Below are positions 35,058-44,661 of a stretch of 64,000 nucleotides of DNA, piece by piece. The notes beneath the pieces were generated by a model. It worked only from the letters and a program-made list of their open reading frames with translations, did not search any database and was not told the DNA's origin. The stretch is from Adlercreutzia sp. ZJ176. GTDB taxonomy: Bacteria; Actinomycetota; Coriobacteriia; Coriobacteriales; Eggerthellaceae. How positions within the stretch are numbered: the first letter of the stretch is position 1; each line of letters starts with the position of its first letter. The DNA is taken from the NCBI RefSeq assembly GCF_011038975.1, contig NZ_JAAKEC010000007.1, positions 62,001 to 126,000 of the forward strand, written 5' to 3'. A program made the translations under genes and the position numbers.

Positions 35058-36231
35058 CAACGACCGCCTGACCGTTCATGAGCATTGGCAATAGCCAATC
35101 ACGTAGCGAAGAGAGTTCCCAGTTCTTACGCTCTGTGCACACTATCTGCTGAAAAACATTATCGATTACTTCATTGAACTGGTCTATGACGCGCTGCGCA
35201 GGACGAACAGTTAATACACTCTTCAACGTGTCTTGGTTAACGTTCTTCAAGATGGACCCTCCGGTAATCGTTGCGGAGGTCCCCTCAAGTCGTTTCAACA
35301 CCATTGTCAAGTAGTTGCGATAATCCGATTGCTGAGGCGTACAGCAAATAATAAAACCACAGAAAATGATATCTGTCGGTTTATCAATTAATCGTACCGC
35401 ACCAGGCGTCCCGCTTCGAGCGATAAGAATGTCTTCGTCGCACAGCAAATACCGACTTATGAGTTCTGCAGGTAACTCAATTGTATCGAGACTTTTGGGA
35501 TTGATATATAGGGATGAGGCTGTTATATCGCGGACATTGACAATCCTACACTGATTGCCAGCCATTTGCTTTCTGTCATAATTGACACCGTTCTTGAAAC
35601 CACACATCTCAGCCATTGATACCACAATCCGGTCATCTGGGATCTCACGCTTTAGCTCTTCGTTCCAGACCATCTTGCCGCCGCTTGAACGGTAGGGTTT
35701 TCCGTTCTCGTCGGGAAAGTCGAACTGCGTGAACCAATAGTCGTAGATCAGTCGCGCGGTTTCTTCTAGCTCCTTGATGAGCTTCTTATTATTGGCAATC
35801 TTGTCGTCAATCACAGTCAGCACATGGGCAACTGTTTTCTGGTACTTCAAATCATTAGCATAGGGTACGGCAAGATCATGCAATGCATTTCTATCTATAC
35901 CAGGAACTGTGCTCTTATCCGTTCCGTCTATGCACATGGCATCAAGCATAGCCTCGAGCAGGTAAGCAACATACTTGGGATCATTGCCGTGAAAGTCCTC
36001 TACAAAAAGGGTCGTGTTTAGTGGCCAGCACGGACCGCAATGATAGAACACCTCACCAATAGTTCCATATCGACCTGTTATGACGCTTTCACCATCAAGC
36101 TTTGCAACTGAATGGGTCCCGGAAACCCCGGACGAGCTGATGACGGGCACACTACCAGATCTACGCTGCGTACACGGCAAATCATAACCCCTATGAAGGG
36201 TCATAACGGCACCTAGCTTCACCTTATCCAA
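35050..36231 (-). CDS. hsdS: Type I restriction-modification specificity subunit
   Basis: Sets the DNA target of the HsdRMS complex. Two target-recognition domains separated by conserved helices: first TRD (KLGAVMTLHRGYDLP...), spacer helix VIDDKIANNKKLIKELEETARLIYDYWFTQFDFPDENGKPYRSSGGKMVWNEEL, a shorter second TRD and C-terminal helix NEVIDNVFQQIVCTERKNWELSSLRDWLLPMLMNGQ. 393 residues. The TTG/GTG start overlaps hsdM by 8 nt. AT-richer than hsdM, as usual for specificity subunits that are exchanged horizontally. Confidence 0.92.
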   Translation of the reverse strand: MDKVKLGAVMTLHRGYDLPCTQRRSGSVPVISSSGVSGTHSVAKLDGESVITGRYGTIGEVFYHCGPCWPLNTTLFVEDFHGNDPKYVAYLLEAMLDAMCIDGTDKSTVPGIDRNALHDLAVPYANDLKYQKTVAHVLTVIDDKIANNKKLIKELEETARLIYDYWFTQFDFPDENGKPYRSSGGKMVWNEELKREIPDDRIVVSMAEMCGFKNGVNYDRKQMAGNQCRIVNVRDITASSLYINPKSLDTIELPAELISRYLLCDEDILIARSGTPGAVRLIDKPTDIIFCGFIICCTPQQSDYRNYLTMVLKRLEGTSATITGGSILKNVNQDTLKSVLTVRPAQRVIDQFNEVIDNVFQQIVCTERKNWELSSLRDWLLPMLMNGQAVVDE

Positions 36232-37867
36232 GGTGCACCTTCTTCAGTTGCGCTTCGATCTCGGCTTGGAGACGATTCCCCTCAGCAAAAAGCTCTGCCA
36301 GGTTATTCATGCGCCTTGCGAGCTCAGCATCGAACTCCTCAGGGGTGATGTCCACATAGTCGATCTTCACTTCAAAGTACTGTCCCGCGCTGAACGAATA
36401 GCCCTTCGCTGCTATGTCCTCATAGCTGGCGATGACGCTGAAATCCTCCTGCTCTTCGCCAGCGTTGAAGGCACCGACTACGCGGTCGATCTCCGCATCC
36501 GACAAGAACGTGCGCTGGTTCTTGTTGTCGAGCTTCTTCTTCGTCCCCAGCTTCGAGGCGTCCATCAGAATCGCACGGTCACGCTCAGCCGATCCATCCA
36601 AGAAGACGATGCTCACATTGGTGCCTGTGTTGGCAAAGATATTCGACGGCATGCTCACCACGCCGCGCAACAGCCCGTCTTCCACCATGCGCTTGCGAAT
36701 CCCGAGCGGAATCTTTCCCTTAGCAGTCAAAAAACCCGTTGGCACAACCACGGCAGCATGCCCGCCTTGCTTCATGGAGGCCACGATGTGCTGCAGAAAC
36801 ATCAGGTAGATTTCCATCTTCTCGGGCTTGCTCGTTATGTTGGGCACGCCTGCCCAAAACCGCTTGCAGTATGCTTCGCCCGCCAGCTTGTCACGCGTGT
36901 CGGAGAAGTCTGCCTTGAAGGGCGGATTGCTCACGATGTAGTCGAACTTCTTGATTGCCTTGCCGCCCCTCTCCAAATGACGAGGGTTCTCAAGCGTGTC
37001 GTCATGGATCACGTTCGGCAGCGAATGGGTCAAGTTGTTCAGGATCAGGTTCAGCCGCATGAACTCGTTTGCTTTTTGGCTCCTGTCCTGAGCGTAGATG
37101 GTGCAGTTGTCTTCCCCGATTCTGTGAGCTGCCGCAAGCACCAGCGTGCCCGTTCCAGCGGCGGGGTCATATACCGTCACATCACGTGCCCCCTCGGGAA
37201 CAAGGATGCGCGCGATGATCGTCGCGATGGAATGCGGCGTGAAGTACTCGCCGTAAGTACCGGAATCCTTGTTGTAGTCGCTTATCAGGTACTCGAAAAC
37301 AGCGGCAAAGAAGTCGTACTTCTCGTCGAACGCCCGCTCGAACGAGAACGCAGCAAGCTTGTTTATCAGCTGCTTGGCGAAGCTGTCGCGCTTGCCTTCT
37401 TCGACGATGAAGCGCGTCACACCGCTGAACAGGTTAATTGCCTGCCCCTGACCCGTGCGCACTGAGAATATGTCCACGTTGTCGGCGGCGATGCCCACGA
37501 GCGCGTCGTCGAGCTCTTTGGCGAAGCCAGACGCGTCCTGTTTGTTGAACAGGGAGGGAATGAGGTACTCGGGGCGTATGTATGCCGTATCAGCGTCGAG
37601 CTCGATCTTGAGCATCTCGCGCTCGCCATCGCCCATTGCCGCGAACCTTGCCTCGACGTCGCCTGCGCCCCTGAACTCGTCAAGCTTCTTCAGCTCGCAC
37701 AAGAACTTGTCGTTCAGGTACTTGTACAGGAACACCTCGGTGATGATCTTGTACTCGGAGCTGTCGTTGGCAAGGCCTGCGCTCGCGCAGACTGACTTCA
37801 GCCCGTCTATCATCGCCTTGGTATCAGCCAGCACTGCCGTGCCAGGCAAGTTGGTAACGTTGTCCAT
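36224..37867 (-). CDS. hsdM: Type I restriction-modification DNA methyltransferase subunit
   Basis: N6-adenine methyltransferase of a type I RM system. SAM-binding motif VYDPAAGTGTLVLAA and catalytic motif IV NPPF (YIVSNPPFKADF); N-terminal helical domain and a C-terminal segment AELFAEGNRLQAEIEAQLKKV that packs on HsdS. 547 residues, intact. It starts with the ATG directly after the TAA of the hsdR C-terminal part (TAAATG) and overlaps hsdS. Because M and S are intact, methylation should work even if HsdR does not. Confidence 0.95.
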   Translation of the reverse strand: MDNVTNLPGTAVLADTKAMIDGLKSVCASAGLANDSSEYKIITEVFLYKYLNDKFLCELKKLDEFRGAGDVEARFAAMGDGEREMLKIELDADTAYIRPEYLIPSLFNKQDASGFAKELDDALVGIAADNVDIFSVRTGQGQAINLFSGVTRFIVEEGKRDSFAKQLINKLAAFSFERAFDEKYDFFAAVFEYLISDYNKDSGTYGEYFTPHSIATIIARILVPEGARDVTVYDPAAGTGTLVLAAAHRIGEDNCTIYAQDRSQKANEFMRLNLILNNLTHSLPNVIHDDTLENPRHLERGGKAIKKFDYIVSNPPFKADFSDTRDKLAGEAYCKRFWAGVPNITSKPEKMEIYLMFLQHIVASMKQGGHAAVVVPTGFLTAKGKIPLGIRKRMVEDGLLRGVVSMPSNIFANTGTNVSIVFLDGSAERDRAILMDASKLGTKKKLDNKNQRTFLSDAEIDRVVGAFNAGEEQEDFSVIASYEDIAAKGYSFSAGQYFEVKIDYVDITPEEFDAELARRMNNLAELFAEGNRLQAEIEAQLKKVHLG

Positions 37868-40800
37868 TTACGCTGCCTTGCCCCTCTCGTCAACATACTC
37901 GCTCGCAATATAGCTTGCCAGCCCCGTGATCTGGGCTGCATCGCACTTCACAGAGCCCGCCTTGCAGCTCTCCGCCAGAATCCGGCTTATGCCTCTTTGG
38001 AAGTAGGATTTGTTGCCTATGATTCCGCTGTTCGAGAGCACCATCCCGTCAACCTTGCCTTTCACACGTTTCAGGATGGCAGACATCTTGCTCGGACTCG
38101 TCGTCAAGGGCGGCGGCGTCCTCATGGCCCGCTTGTGAGCGCGCGCATACTTCTCGTCGCCGTCGTACTTCTTCACAAGAGCCGCGTTCTCGCGGTTAAG
38201 CTCGTCTACACGTGCCCGCATACAGTCAAGCTCTTCTATGCTCTTCGCGATGTCCGCGCTGCCCATCTCTTCGATGTTAAGCTTTTTGAACCTGCTTCTC
38301 AGCTCCTCCAACAGGTTCACATACTCGGGATCGCTCGGGTCTATGTTGTTCGCGAAAGCCCCGTAGGTGCATCTTGGAACTCATCGCCTATATGCAGCTC
38401 TTCCCTGCCAAGCTTTCGGAAGTTGAACTCCACCTGACTGAGCAGCAGATTCATCGCGCCCGTGGACATATCGCTCAACGCAAGCGCCTCTTTGTTGTTG
38501 ATAGTCTGTATGCGCAGTTCCACTTCACGCAGAAGCTCCTGTGCCTTGTCTACGTCGAAATGCTCGTACAGCTCTTCATAGCCATGCATGTTGGCAACGT
38601 TGCGCAAGTCCTTGTAACGCAAAAGCGCGGCTCTCAGCTCATACAACGCCGCCTTGTCATCAATGGCGCTGATTTCACGTTGGAACTCCACTACGTTGTC
38701 TGTCGTGTAGCTGAACAGGACGTCCCTGATTCGCGCAAGGTCTGCCTCTATCGCTTTCGGGTCTTCGAACAGGCTCGAGTACTCCTGCGCGGCATCGCCC
38801 AGCTCTTCGTTCAACTCGCGCAAGTAAGCGCGGTTCGTCTTGTCGTATTCCTCGGTGATGTCGGCGAAGTCCACGACGAAGCCATTCGCCATGTCCTTGT
38901 AAGGTCTGTTCACGCGAGTCAGCGCCTGGAGCAGGTTATGAGCCTTAATGGGGCGGCACAGGTAGAGCTTCTTCAGCCTGTGGGCGTCGAACCCCGTGAG
39001 CAGCATGTTGAACACGACCAGAATGTCTATGTTGCTGTCGTCTTTGCGGAAGTTGTCGGTGATGGCCTTGCGGCTCTCCTTCGTGCCCTCGTCGTGAAGG
39101 ATAAGCTCTGCGGAAACATCCTGGTCCATTTCGCTTATGCGCCGGTAGATCTTTCTCGCCTGTTCAGAAGACTGGGCGACTATCATGGAGCCAATTGAGC
39201 TGTCTCCCAGCTCTATCTGGCTTCGCATGTAGTCTTCCACAATGTAGTCGACAAGCGGGTTCACGTAGCTGTCGTGCTTGAAAACGTCATCGAGCTTCAC
39301 CAGCTTGTCTATCTCTTGCAGATCGCGCACCACTTCCCGCATCTTCAGCCTGAACTCGGTCTGCACCTCTTCGCGCAGAAGCTTCAAGGTGTAGCCGTCC
39401 GCAATGGACTGATTGTAGAAGTACTTGTGAATGTAATTGCCGAACACCTGCTTGGTGGCGTTCCCCTTGCGCCCGTCCACAAGCGGCGTGCCCGTAAGCG
39501 CGATCTTCACGGCATCACGATCAGAGGATATGAGGTTCGACAGGAACGCGCCGTTCTGCTTGTAGTCCCTGTGCGCCTCGTCAATGAAGTAGACGCGCTG
39601 CACTTCAAGGCTGTAGTCAAACTTCGCGGCCGACGAGTCGTTCCCAAACTTCTGGATGTTGACCACCGTGATCGCCGGCGGCGCGCCTTCGTCCACGCCA
39701 CCCGACCCGATAGAGGGATCAGTTAAGGCTCTCTTGAAGTCCTCTCGACCGCTCACCATGTTCACGTATGCGCCGCGGCTCTCGAACTCGTTCTTGGCCT
39801 GCTCCGCCAAATCAAGCCGATCGACGATGAAGAAGAACCTTGCCACTTGGCCTCTGGCCTGGTACCAGTCGCGAAGATAGCGCGACAGGAAGAACGAGAG
39901 CGCGGTTTTGCCGCTGCCTTGCGTATGCCAGATGACGCCTTTCTTCCTGCCCTCGGATAGCGCCCCGTCAACCGCTTGAGTAGCGAACAGCTGCGGATAG
40001 CGCATGACGTGCTTTTGAACGTGCTTCACTCCCCCTTCATCGGCCCTCTCCACATAGCAGATGCCGTACCGCAGAAGAAACAGCGCGCGCTCGGGGCTGA
40101 AGAGCGAGGTGATGATGCGGTTCGCGGGAGTAGTGGGCTCGATGGACAGCTCGTATTCGGGCGTTCCATAATAGCTGGCAAGGTTGTTGTCCTCGACGAT
40201 GAACTTCTCGGTGGCCTCGTCACGGTCCCGCACCAGCGCGAGCATGCCCGCCTCGTCCTCTTCGCGGAAATGGTTGAACATCAGCCTTCCGTAGGCGCTG
40301 CTCGCATAGTACGAGCCCTGAACAGGCTGCCTGTCGTTGTCGTCGTATTCCTGGTTGTTTGAAAACGCCATCACCTGCGTGATGTTCACGAAGCGCCTGT
40401 AGGCTTCGTTCTCGAAGCGCTTGTGCATGCGCTCGCGCTCGGCGATGATGCCGTCCTTGTTGTTCTGCCGCTTCGCCTCCATGAAGAAGAGGGGCATGCC
40501 GTTCACGAGAAACGTAATGTCTGGCCTGAACTCATCCTCCCCGTTTGCATAGGTAAGCTCGGTAACCACTTCGAAGACATTGCGTTCTGCGCTATCAAAG
40601 TCTACGAGCCTGTATCCGTCTATGCCGACCTGAAGTTTGTTGAAGAAGTCACGCCCCAGGTCGCTTGCGCTCAAGCTCAGCCGCAATTGCCGCACAAGCT
40701 CCTTGGCTTCGACCTCACTCACAGGTTTGCCGTTGACCTTCTGCAGCCCCTTGCGAAACGCCGCGAAGAAGATGTTCGTATCCGGGTCATAGTCAATCTG

Positions 40801-40896
40801 CTCTCGAGTCCCATGAATGGATTTGTAGGTGTAGCCAATCCTTGTCGCATGAATAAGGGCAGGGATCTTCACATATTTGTCTTCCGGCCTTCCCAT
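37868..40896 (-). pseudogene. hsdR: Type I restriction endonuclease subunit, single-base frameshift
   Basis: HsdR cuts DNA after translocation. The first frame (38341-40896, 851 codons) has the nuclease core (RPDITFLVNGMPLFFMEAKRQNN), motif I HTQGSGKTALSFFLSRYL, DEAH in FIDEAHRDYKQ, TGTPL and QALTRVNRPYKDM. It ends prematurely at ...DEFQDAPTGLSRTT. The rest of the protein continues in another frame (37868 to about 38355): AFANNIDPSDPEYVNLLEELRSRFKK..., the normal HsdR C-terminal helical domain. Adding one G to the GGGG run (CCCC on plus, 38359-38362) restores one reading frame. Start ATG at 40896 with gaagga upstream. Confidence 0.85.
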
Positions 40897-40940
40897 CAAG
40901 CGTCCTTCTTCAATTCGTCTATCAGGCTCGTTCGCGTATA

Positions 40941-41005
40941 TGCGTTGCGCTGCCGCCCTCCTTGTGGATAGCGACAGCGCAACGCACCCGCAAACATTAT
41001 ACTAT
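40941..41005 (-). promoter_or_regulatory. Promoter and leader dyad of the RM operon
   Basis: On the minus strand a -10-like tataat (about 40997-41002) precedes an inverted repeat with 12-bp arms (tgcgttgcgctg / cagcgcaacgca, 40941-40952 and 40975-40986). The loop contains aaggaggg, which resembles a ribosome site but has no start codon at the right distance. The dyad could be an operator or a leader hairpin that sets the timing of restriction. No good -35 was found. The rest of 41006-41335 holds no gene I can support. Confidence 0.4.
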
Positions 41006-41335
41006 GTCGAATTACTGCATCATTAGCCGTCAGCTTGCGAAAAGGCCCTGCCTGCTTCGCTCGATGCGGGCGCAAGTGCCTAAAGCTCGCATGTTATCGA
41101 TGCCGGCATTGGCCGCAACTTCGCCTCACAGGGTCCCAGAGAGTATTGCAGCACCTTGCTCTGCGCAGGCTTCACGCACTTCCTTGGCCTTTGCCCCTCT
41201 GCAGACAATAAAGTGATGCATGCTTCTCAGCATCGGGTTTCATCAGCACCCCTCTCGAAGGAACTGAAACATTAGTTCAACGATGCGCTGTTTGCACGTT
41301 TAGTTTTGAGCATCGACAAAGCAGTTCCAAGAGCA

Positions 41336-41731
41336 TCAGAGCGCAGTAGGATGAATCAATGAGAACCATTCATCAACGAACCGTTTTGCAAGGGCTGCAA
41401 CGAGTTCATTTTGAACCCGTTCACGATCAGATCGAGCCGTCTCGTTATTCATGTCCCTCAAAACATCAGCCAATGCTTTGAAAGCCTCTTTGGATGGCTC
41501 TTCATATTGCTTGTTACTCAGAAGGTGCTCAGCAGCAAAAAGAACTGTTTTCGCCCTTGTATACCTTCTATCCACGGAACTCTGTCGGAGAATATAACTT
41601 AGAATATAGTGAATCACATCCAACATTATCTTCACCGTTATGGGTTCACCGTTTTCCATAAAGAACAGTATCGTTTGAAGCGTAAACCTCTTACCCTGAG
41701 AAGTCTCCCATCTTTTCGCGCTCAATCGCAC
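41336..41731 (-). CDS. Hypothetical helical protein
   Basis: 131 codons from a GTG start. Not recognised. Soluble and helical with VKIMLDVIHYILSYILRQSSVDRRYTRAKTVLFAAEHLLS and ALAKRFVDEWFSLIHP. Codon use and composition are AT-richer than the core. No ribosome site was convincing and an in-frame stop lies a few codons upstream, so it may be a truncated remnant. It lies between hsdR and the DUF4143 ATPase in the accessory island. Confidence 0.35.
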   Translation of the reverse strand: MRLSAKRWETSQGKRFTLQTILFFMENGEPITVKIMLDVIHYILSYILRQSSVDRRYTRAKTVLFAAEHLLSNKQYEEPSKEAFKALADVLRDMNNETARSDRERVQNELVAALAKRFVDEWFSLIHPTAL

Positions 41732-42134
41732 GCCCTTTCTGCGCTATATCCTTACAATGTCAGGCTTGTCCGCCTGAGATTCAATCAATTGGATCATGCC
41801 GACTTGACGATAAAGGAAAGCCGCGACGAGTTCAAATCAAGGCCCCCTAACAAGATTCGAATTGATCTTCATTAGGAGAGACATCACAGACTATTGCAAA
41901 CTGCGAAAGCGATGGACACGACAACTTCTTGCCCGCTAAGGGGAACCTAGGCGCTTGCCGAAAGGAAGAAGTTCGGCAAGCCGTTCACGAGAGCAAGGTT
42001 GGCTTCACGTTGCTTTTCAATGCAGTCGAGGATTCTCCCCTCGGCTCCTCACGAGGAATCGTCAGTTCTTACCGTACGCTTTCCGCATTCAGCACAAAAC
42101 GAGAGCTATCACCTGCTGGGATATGGCATAGTTG
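41732..42134. other. Intergenic stretch, no gene supported
   Basis: AT-richer spacer between a hypothetical gene and the convergent end of the DUF4143 ATPase gene. Only short open stretches occur, without ribosome sites or protein-like composition. No repeat was recognised. Confidence 0.5.
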
Positions 42135-43367
42135 CTAGAACATCTTCCTTCCAGCCATGAATTCCGGGATGTTCTCATGGATAATCCCATCCCTGCGCTG
42201 GATGGGATCGCTGCGGGTCAGCAGGTACTTGGGGTAGTTATCCTTTATCTGCTCGAAGGGACGGTACTCGCGATCCTCGGTAGCCCGATCTGCCATTATG
42301 GTCATGGCGACTTGGACATAGGCGTAATTCAAGTCGCTTCCCCTGAGGATGAAATCGCATTCAAACTTGCCGACTCGCCCCACACTGACTTTGTATCCGA
42401 GAGCCCTCGCGTACCGATAGACGATGTTCTCCAGAACAGGACCGTAGCTGATGCGGTTGTCGGTATTGAGAGCGAAGTAAAACCCCAGGTCTGCCAAGTA
42501 GTATTTCTGCTCACCCTGTAGCGACTTGCGGGACTTCAAATCGAAGCGAGCGCATTTGCTGATGACCTTGGCATCCTCCAGGACCTGGAGATAGCGGTTG
42601 AGCGTCTCGAGCTTTATCTTGATCCCCTGCTTTCTTTCCAGGTCTTCCTGGATGTTCGCAAGCGACACCGTTGCGCCGAAGTTGTTGATAATGTAGTCGC
42701 GCACCAGGTTGAACGCGGACACGTTCCTTATCCTCGCTCGTCCGCGGATGTCCTTCTCGAAGATTTCCCCGATAACGGCGGCAGCATAGGCGCGCTTGTC
42801 CGCAAGGTCAGGGTAGTCGAGGGCCTTCGGAAATCCGCCCTCCAGAATGTACGAGTCGAGCTCTGCGGCGAGATTGGGGCTCACCTGCTGCCCAAGAAAG
42901 CGCTTCATCTCACAATACTCTCCGAAGTCGAGCGTCTGCATCTCAAGCTCGACATAGCGTCCAGTGAGCTTAGTGGCCAGCTCGCCTGAGAGCAGATAGG
43001 AGTTCGAGCCTGTGATGAAAATGGAGAAACCACCTTCGCTGCGAAACTCGTTTATTACCTCTTCGAAGCCTTTAACGTTTTGGATCTCGTCTATGAAGAG
43101 GTACTTCGTTCCTTCAACATCGAGCATGGGTTCGATGAGGGCTTCAAGCTGATCAGGAGTTCGCACCGAACGGTATCCATAGCGATCAAGGTCTAGGAAG
43201 AGAATGCGTTCATCACTCACCCCTTGCCCCTCAAGCTCCCGGACAATGCTGCGCATTAGGCAGGACTTGCCGCAGCGGCGCACGCCAGTGATAACCTTTA
43301 TCATTCCGTCGTCATGGTAGAAGCCGCGGATCTTCTTGAGATAGTTCTCTCGGGGAAACAAACGCAT
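42135..43367 (-). CDS. AAA ATPase with DUF4143 C-terminal domain
   Basis: 410 residues. Walker A as GVRRCGKSCLMRSI, Walker B KYLFIDEIQNVKGFE, sensor SIFITGSNSYLLSGELATKLTGRYVELEM, and the DUF4143 part with GGFPKAL, a winged-helix (SLANIQEDLERKQGIKIKLETLNRYLQVLEDAKVI) and the late KYYLADLGFYFAL...LENIVYRYARALGYKVSVGRVGKFECDFIL, which resembles a PD-(D/E)XK-like nuclease fold (GxxECDF). Widespread in gut bacteria; function unclear. ATG start with gggag ribosome site. Free-standing in the island. Confidence 0.88.
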   Translation of the reverse strand: MRLFPRENYLKKIRGFYHDDGMIKVITGVRRCGKSCLMRSIVRELEGQGVSDERILFLDLDRYGYRSVRTPDQLEALIEPMLDVEGTKYLFIDEIQNVKGFEEVINEFRSEGGFSIFITGSNSYLLSGELATKLTGRYVELEMQTLDFGEYCEMKRFLGQQVSPNLAAELDSYILEGGFPKALDYPDLADKRAYAAAVIGEIFEKDIRGRARIRNVSAFNLVRDYIINNFGATVSLANIQEDLERKQGIKIKLETLNRYLQVLEDAKVISKCARFDLKSRKSLQGEQKYYLADLGFYFALNTDNRISYGPVLENIVYRYARALGYKVSVGRVGKFECDFILRGSDLNYAYVQVAMTIMADRATEDREYRPFEQIKDNYPKYLLTRSDPIQRRDGIIHENIPEFMAGRKMF

Positions 43368-43591
43368 GATGACTCCCTTCGCTATGTGAAGTCATCGTAT
43401 CAAATTTCGCAGTTATCGGTGGAGATTCTGGGGTTCCGCTAAAATATACCCCCTTAACTGGCGAATTTGCTCTTCCTGTTTAAGGGTCTCGCAGCCTCGC
43501 CCTAGGGCGGTCATTCTGAAGGAGAGATCGAGGGCACGGCGTAGCCACCTTTCCCTCCCCCTCCGCGCACGCTCTCACTCTGATCCTGACG

Positions 43592-43819
43592 CTAAAGGCG
43601 CGCCTTGAGAACCTCGTCGGCGAGATAGGAGGCATCCAAATACTGCATGCCTAACTCGCCTTCTTCAATCTTCTGAGCAAGGGGGCTGCTGTAGTACATA
43701 TCCAGTGCCTGGCTGGGTGACAGATGAAGCTTTGCAGCGACAATCGAAACGATGTCAGCTTCAAGCTGCTCCTTGAGCAGAGAGCCCAGGTTCGCGATAG
43801 TTTCCTCAGTAACCTTCAT
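43592..43819 (-). CDS. Small helical protein of the DUF3990 cassette
   Basis: 75 residues: TEETIANLGSLLKEQLEADIVSIVAAKLHLSPSQALDMYYSSPLAQKIEEGELG and a short acidic tail. Not a recognised HTH. Its ATG overlaps the DUF3990 stop (ATGA), so it belongs to the same three-gene unit and may be an antitoxin or accessory factor. The pattern 'xLSxxxALDxYYxSxxxxxIEEG' is seen in small proteins that accompany DUF3990/DUF3791 genes. Confidence 0.65.
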   Translation of the reverse strand: MKVTEETIANLGSLLKEQLEADIVSIVAAKLHLSPSQALDMYYSSPLAQKIEEGELGMQYLDASYLADEVLKARL

Positions 43820-44298
43820 CGCGTCACCTCAAGAGAGTCGAGAAAAGCAAGCTTATCGTCAATTGCCGCTTGCGTCACGAAGCAGTACTGATCGTTCTTG
43901 TCGTAGAAGCGAAGCGCCTTGAGGGTGGTGTCCATATCCCAAAGCCCCCTGAAGTACATATTCACGGCTTCGTATACCTTATCATCTGCAACACCTCCGA
44001 TGATAAGATCATAGTCAGCGAAGGAGCTGCCCCCGCGTCGACATTGGCAGACGAAGTCAACCCAGCGAGCATCGTTCTCGAGAAACTCAAGAACGCTGAG
44101 ATCCGAGAGATCGTCGTCGAGCTCGTAGATGTTGAGGATGGGCCGCACGTGCTCAAATTGCCCTTTGCGGAGAGCCCAGCGTTCGGCTTGCTCTTTGAAC
44201 GAAGTGAGATAGAAGCCTCGGCCAAAGTCAAGATTGCTGCGAGACCGAGTAACATCAGGATGATGTACGATGCAGGTTGAGCCGTGGTAGAGCCTCAA
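43816..44298 (-). CDS. DUF3990 protein (probable ADP-ribosyltransferase fold)
   Basis: 160 residues. RLYHGSTCIVHHPDVTRSRSNLDFGRGFYLTSFKEQAERWALRK is the DUF3990 signature, with the HGS and DFGRGFYLT blocks that resemble the NAD-binding H-Y part of ADP-ribosyltransferases; a late acidic residue would supply the catalytic Glu. Probably the toxic member of the cassette (inference). A TTG start overlaps the stop of the upstream DUF3791 gene (TTGA), and its own stop overlaps the next gene, so all three are translationally coupled. Confidence 0.75.
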   Translation of the reverse strand: MRLYHGSTCIVHHPDVTRSRSNLDFGRGFYLTSFKEQAERWALRKGQFEHVRPILNIYELDDDLSDLSVLEFLENDARWVDFVCQCRRGGSSFADYDLIIGGVADDKVYEAVNMYFRGLWDMDTTLKALRFYDKNDQYCFVTQAAIDDKLAFLDSLEVTR

Positions 44299-44519
44299 AG
44301 TACCACCCCGCGATTTCGCGCATAGGCGGCCACGTCTTCCACAAGGTACTCCTCGCCGAGGGTGTGGAGAACGTCGTAGTAGGGGATAACGTACTCCTCG
44401 AACACTTTTGTCGGTTCGAGCTCACGATACAAATGGACAGCAGGCCGCTGAAAGCGGTCGGACAGGCGGTGGAGAAGAAAGACGCTGAAGTCGATCTTTC
44501 TCCGCTCGATTTCGCTCAT
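44295..44519 (-). CDS. DUF3791 protein
   Basis: 74 residues from the ATG at 44519, which has an aaaggagg site at good spacing (the longer frame lacks one). KIDFSVFLLHRLSDRFQRPAVHLYREL...VFEEYVIPYYDVLHTLGEEYLVEDVAAYARNRGV matches DUF3791, a short helical family that often precedes DUF3990. First gene of the three-gene cassette; role unknown, antitoxin is a fair guess. Confidence 0.75.
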   Translation of the reverse strand: MSEIERRKIDFSVFLLHRLSDRFQRPAVHLYRELEPTKVFEEYVIPYYDVLHTLGEEYLVEDVAAYARNRGVVL

Positions 44520-44661
44520 AGCGACCTCCTTTCCCGGCGCTGCCATTATACCCGAGACGAAGCCAGTCCGCTAAGCCGCCTCTGGGCATCTGAAATCCCC
44601 GAAGCAAAATACTGTTCGCGACGCCTGCCGTCCTCCCGCATCCTCACGCGCGCACCATGCG

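Noticed and set aside
38355-38365. Phase-variable homopolymer in hsdR
   Set aside because: The run has only four G's, too short for the usual slipped-strand switch; kept only as one option in the frameshift finding.
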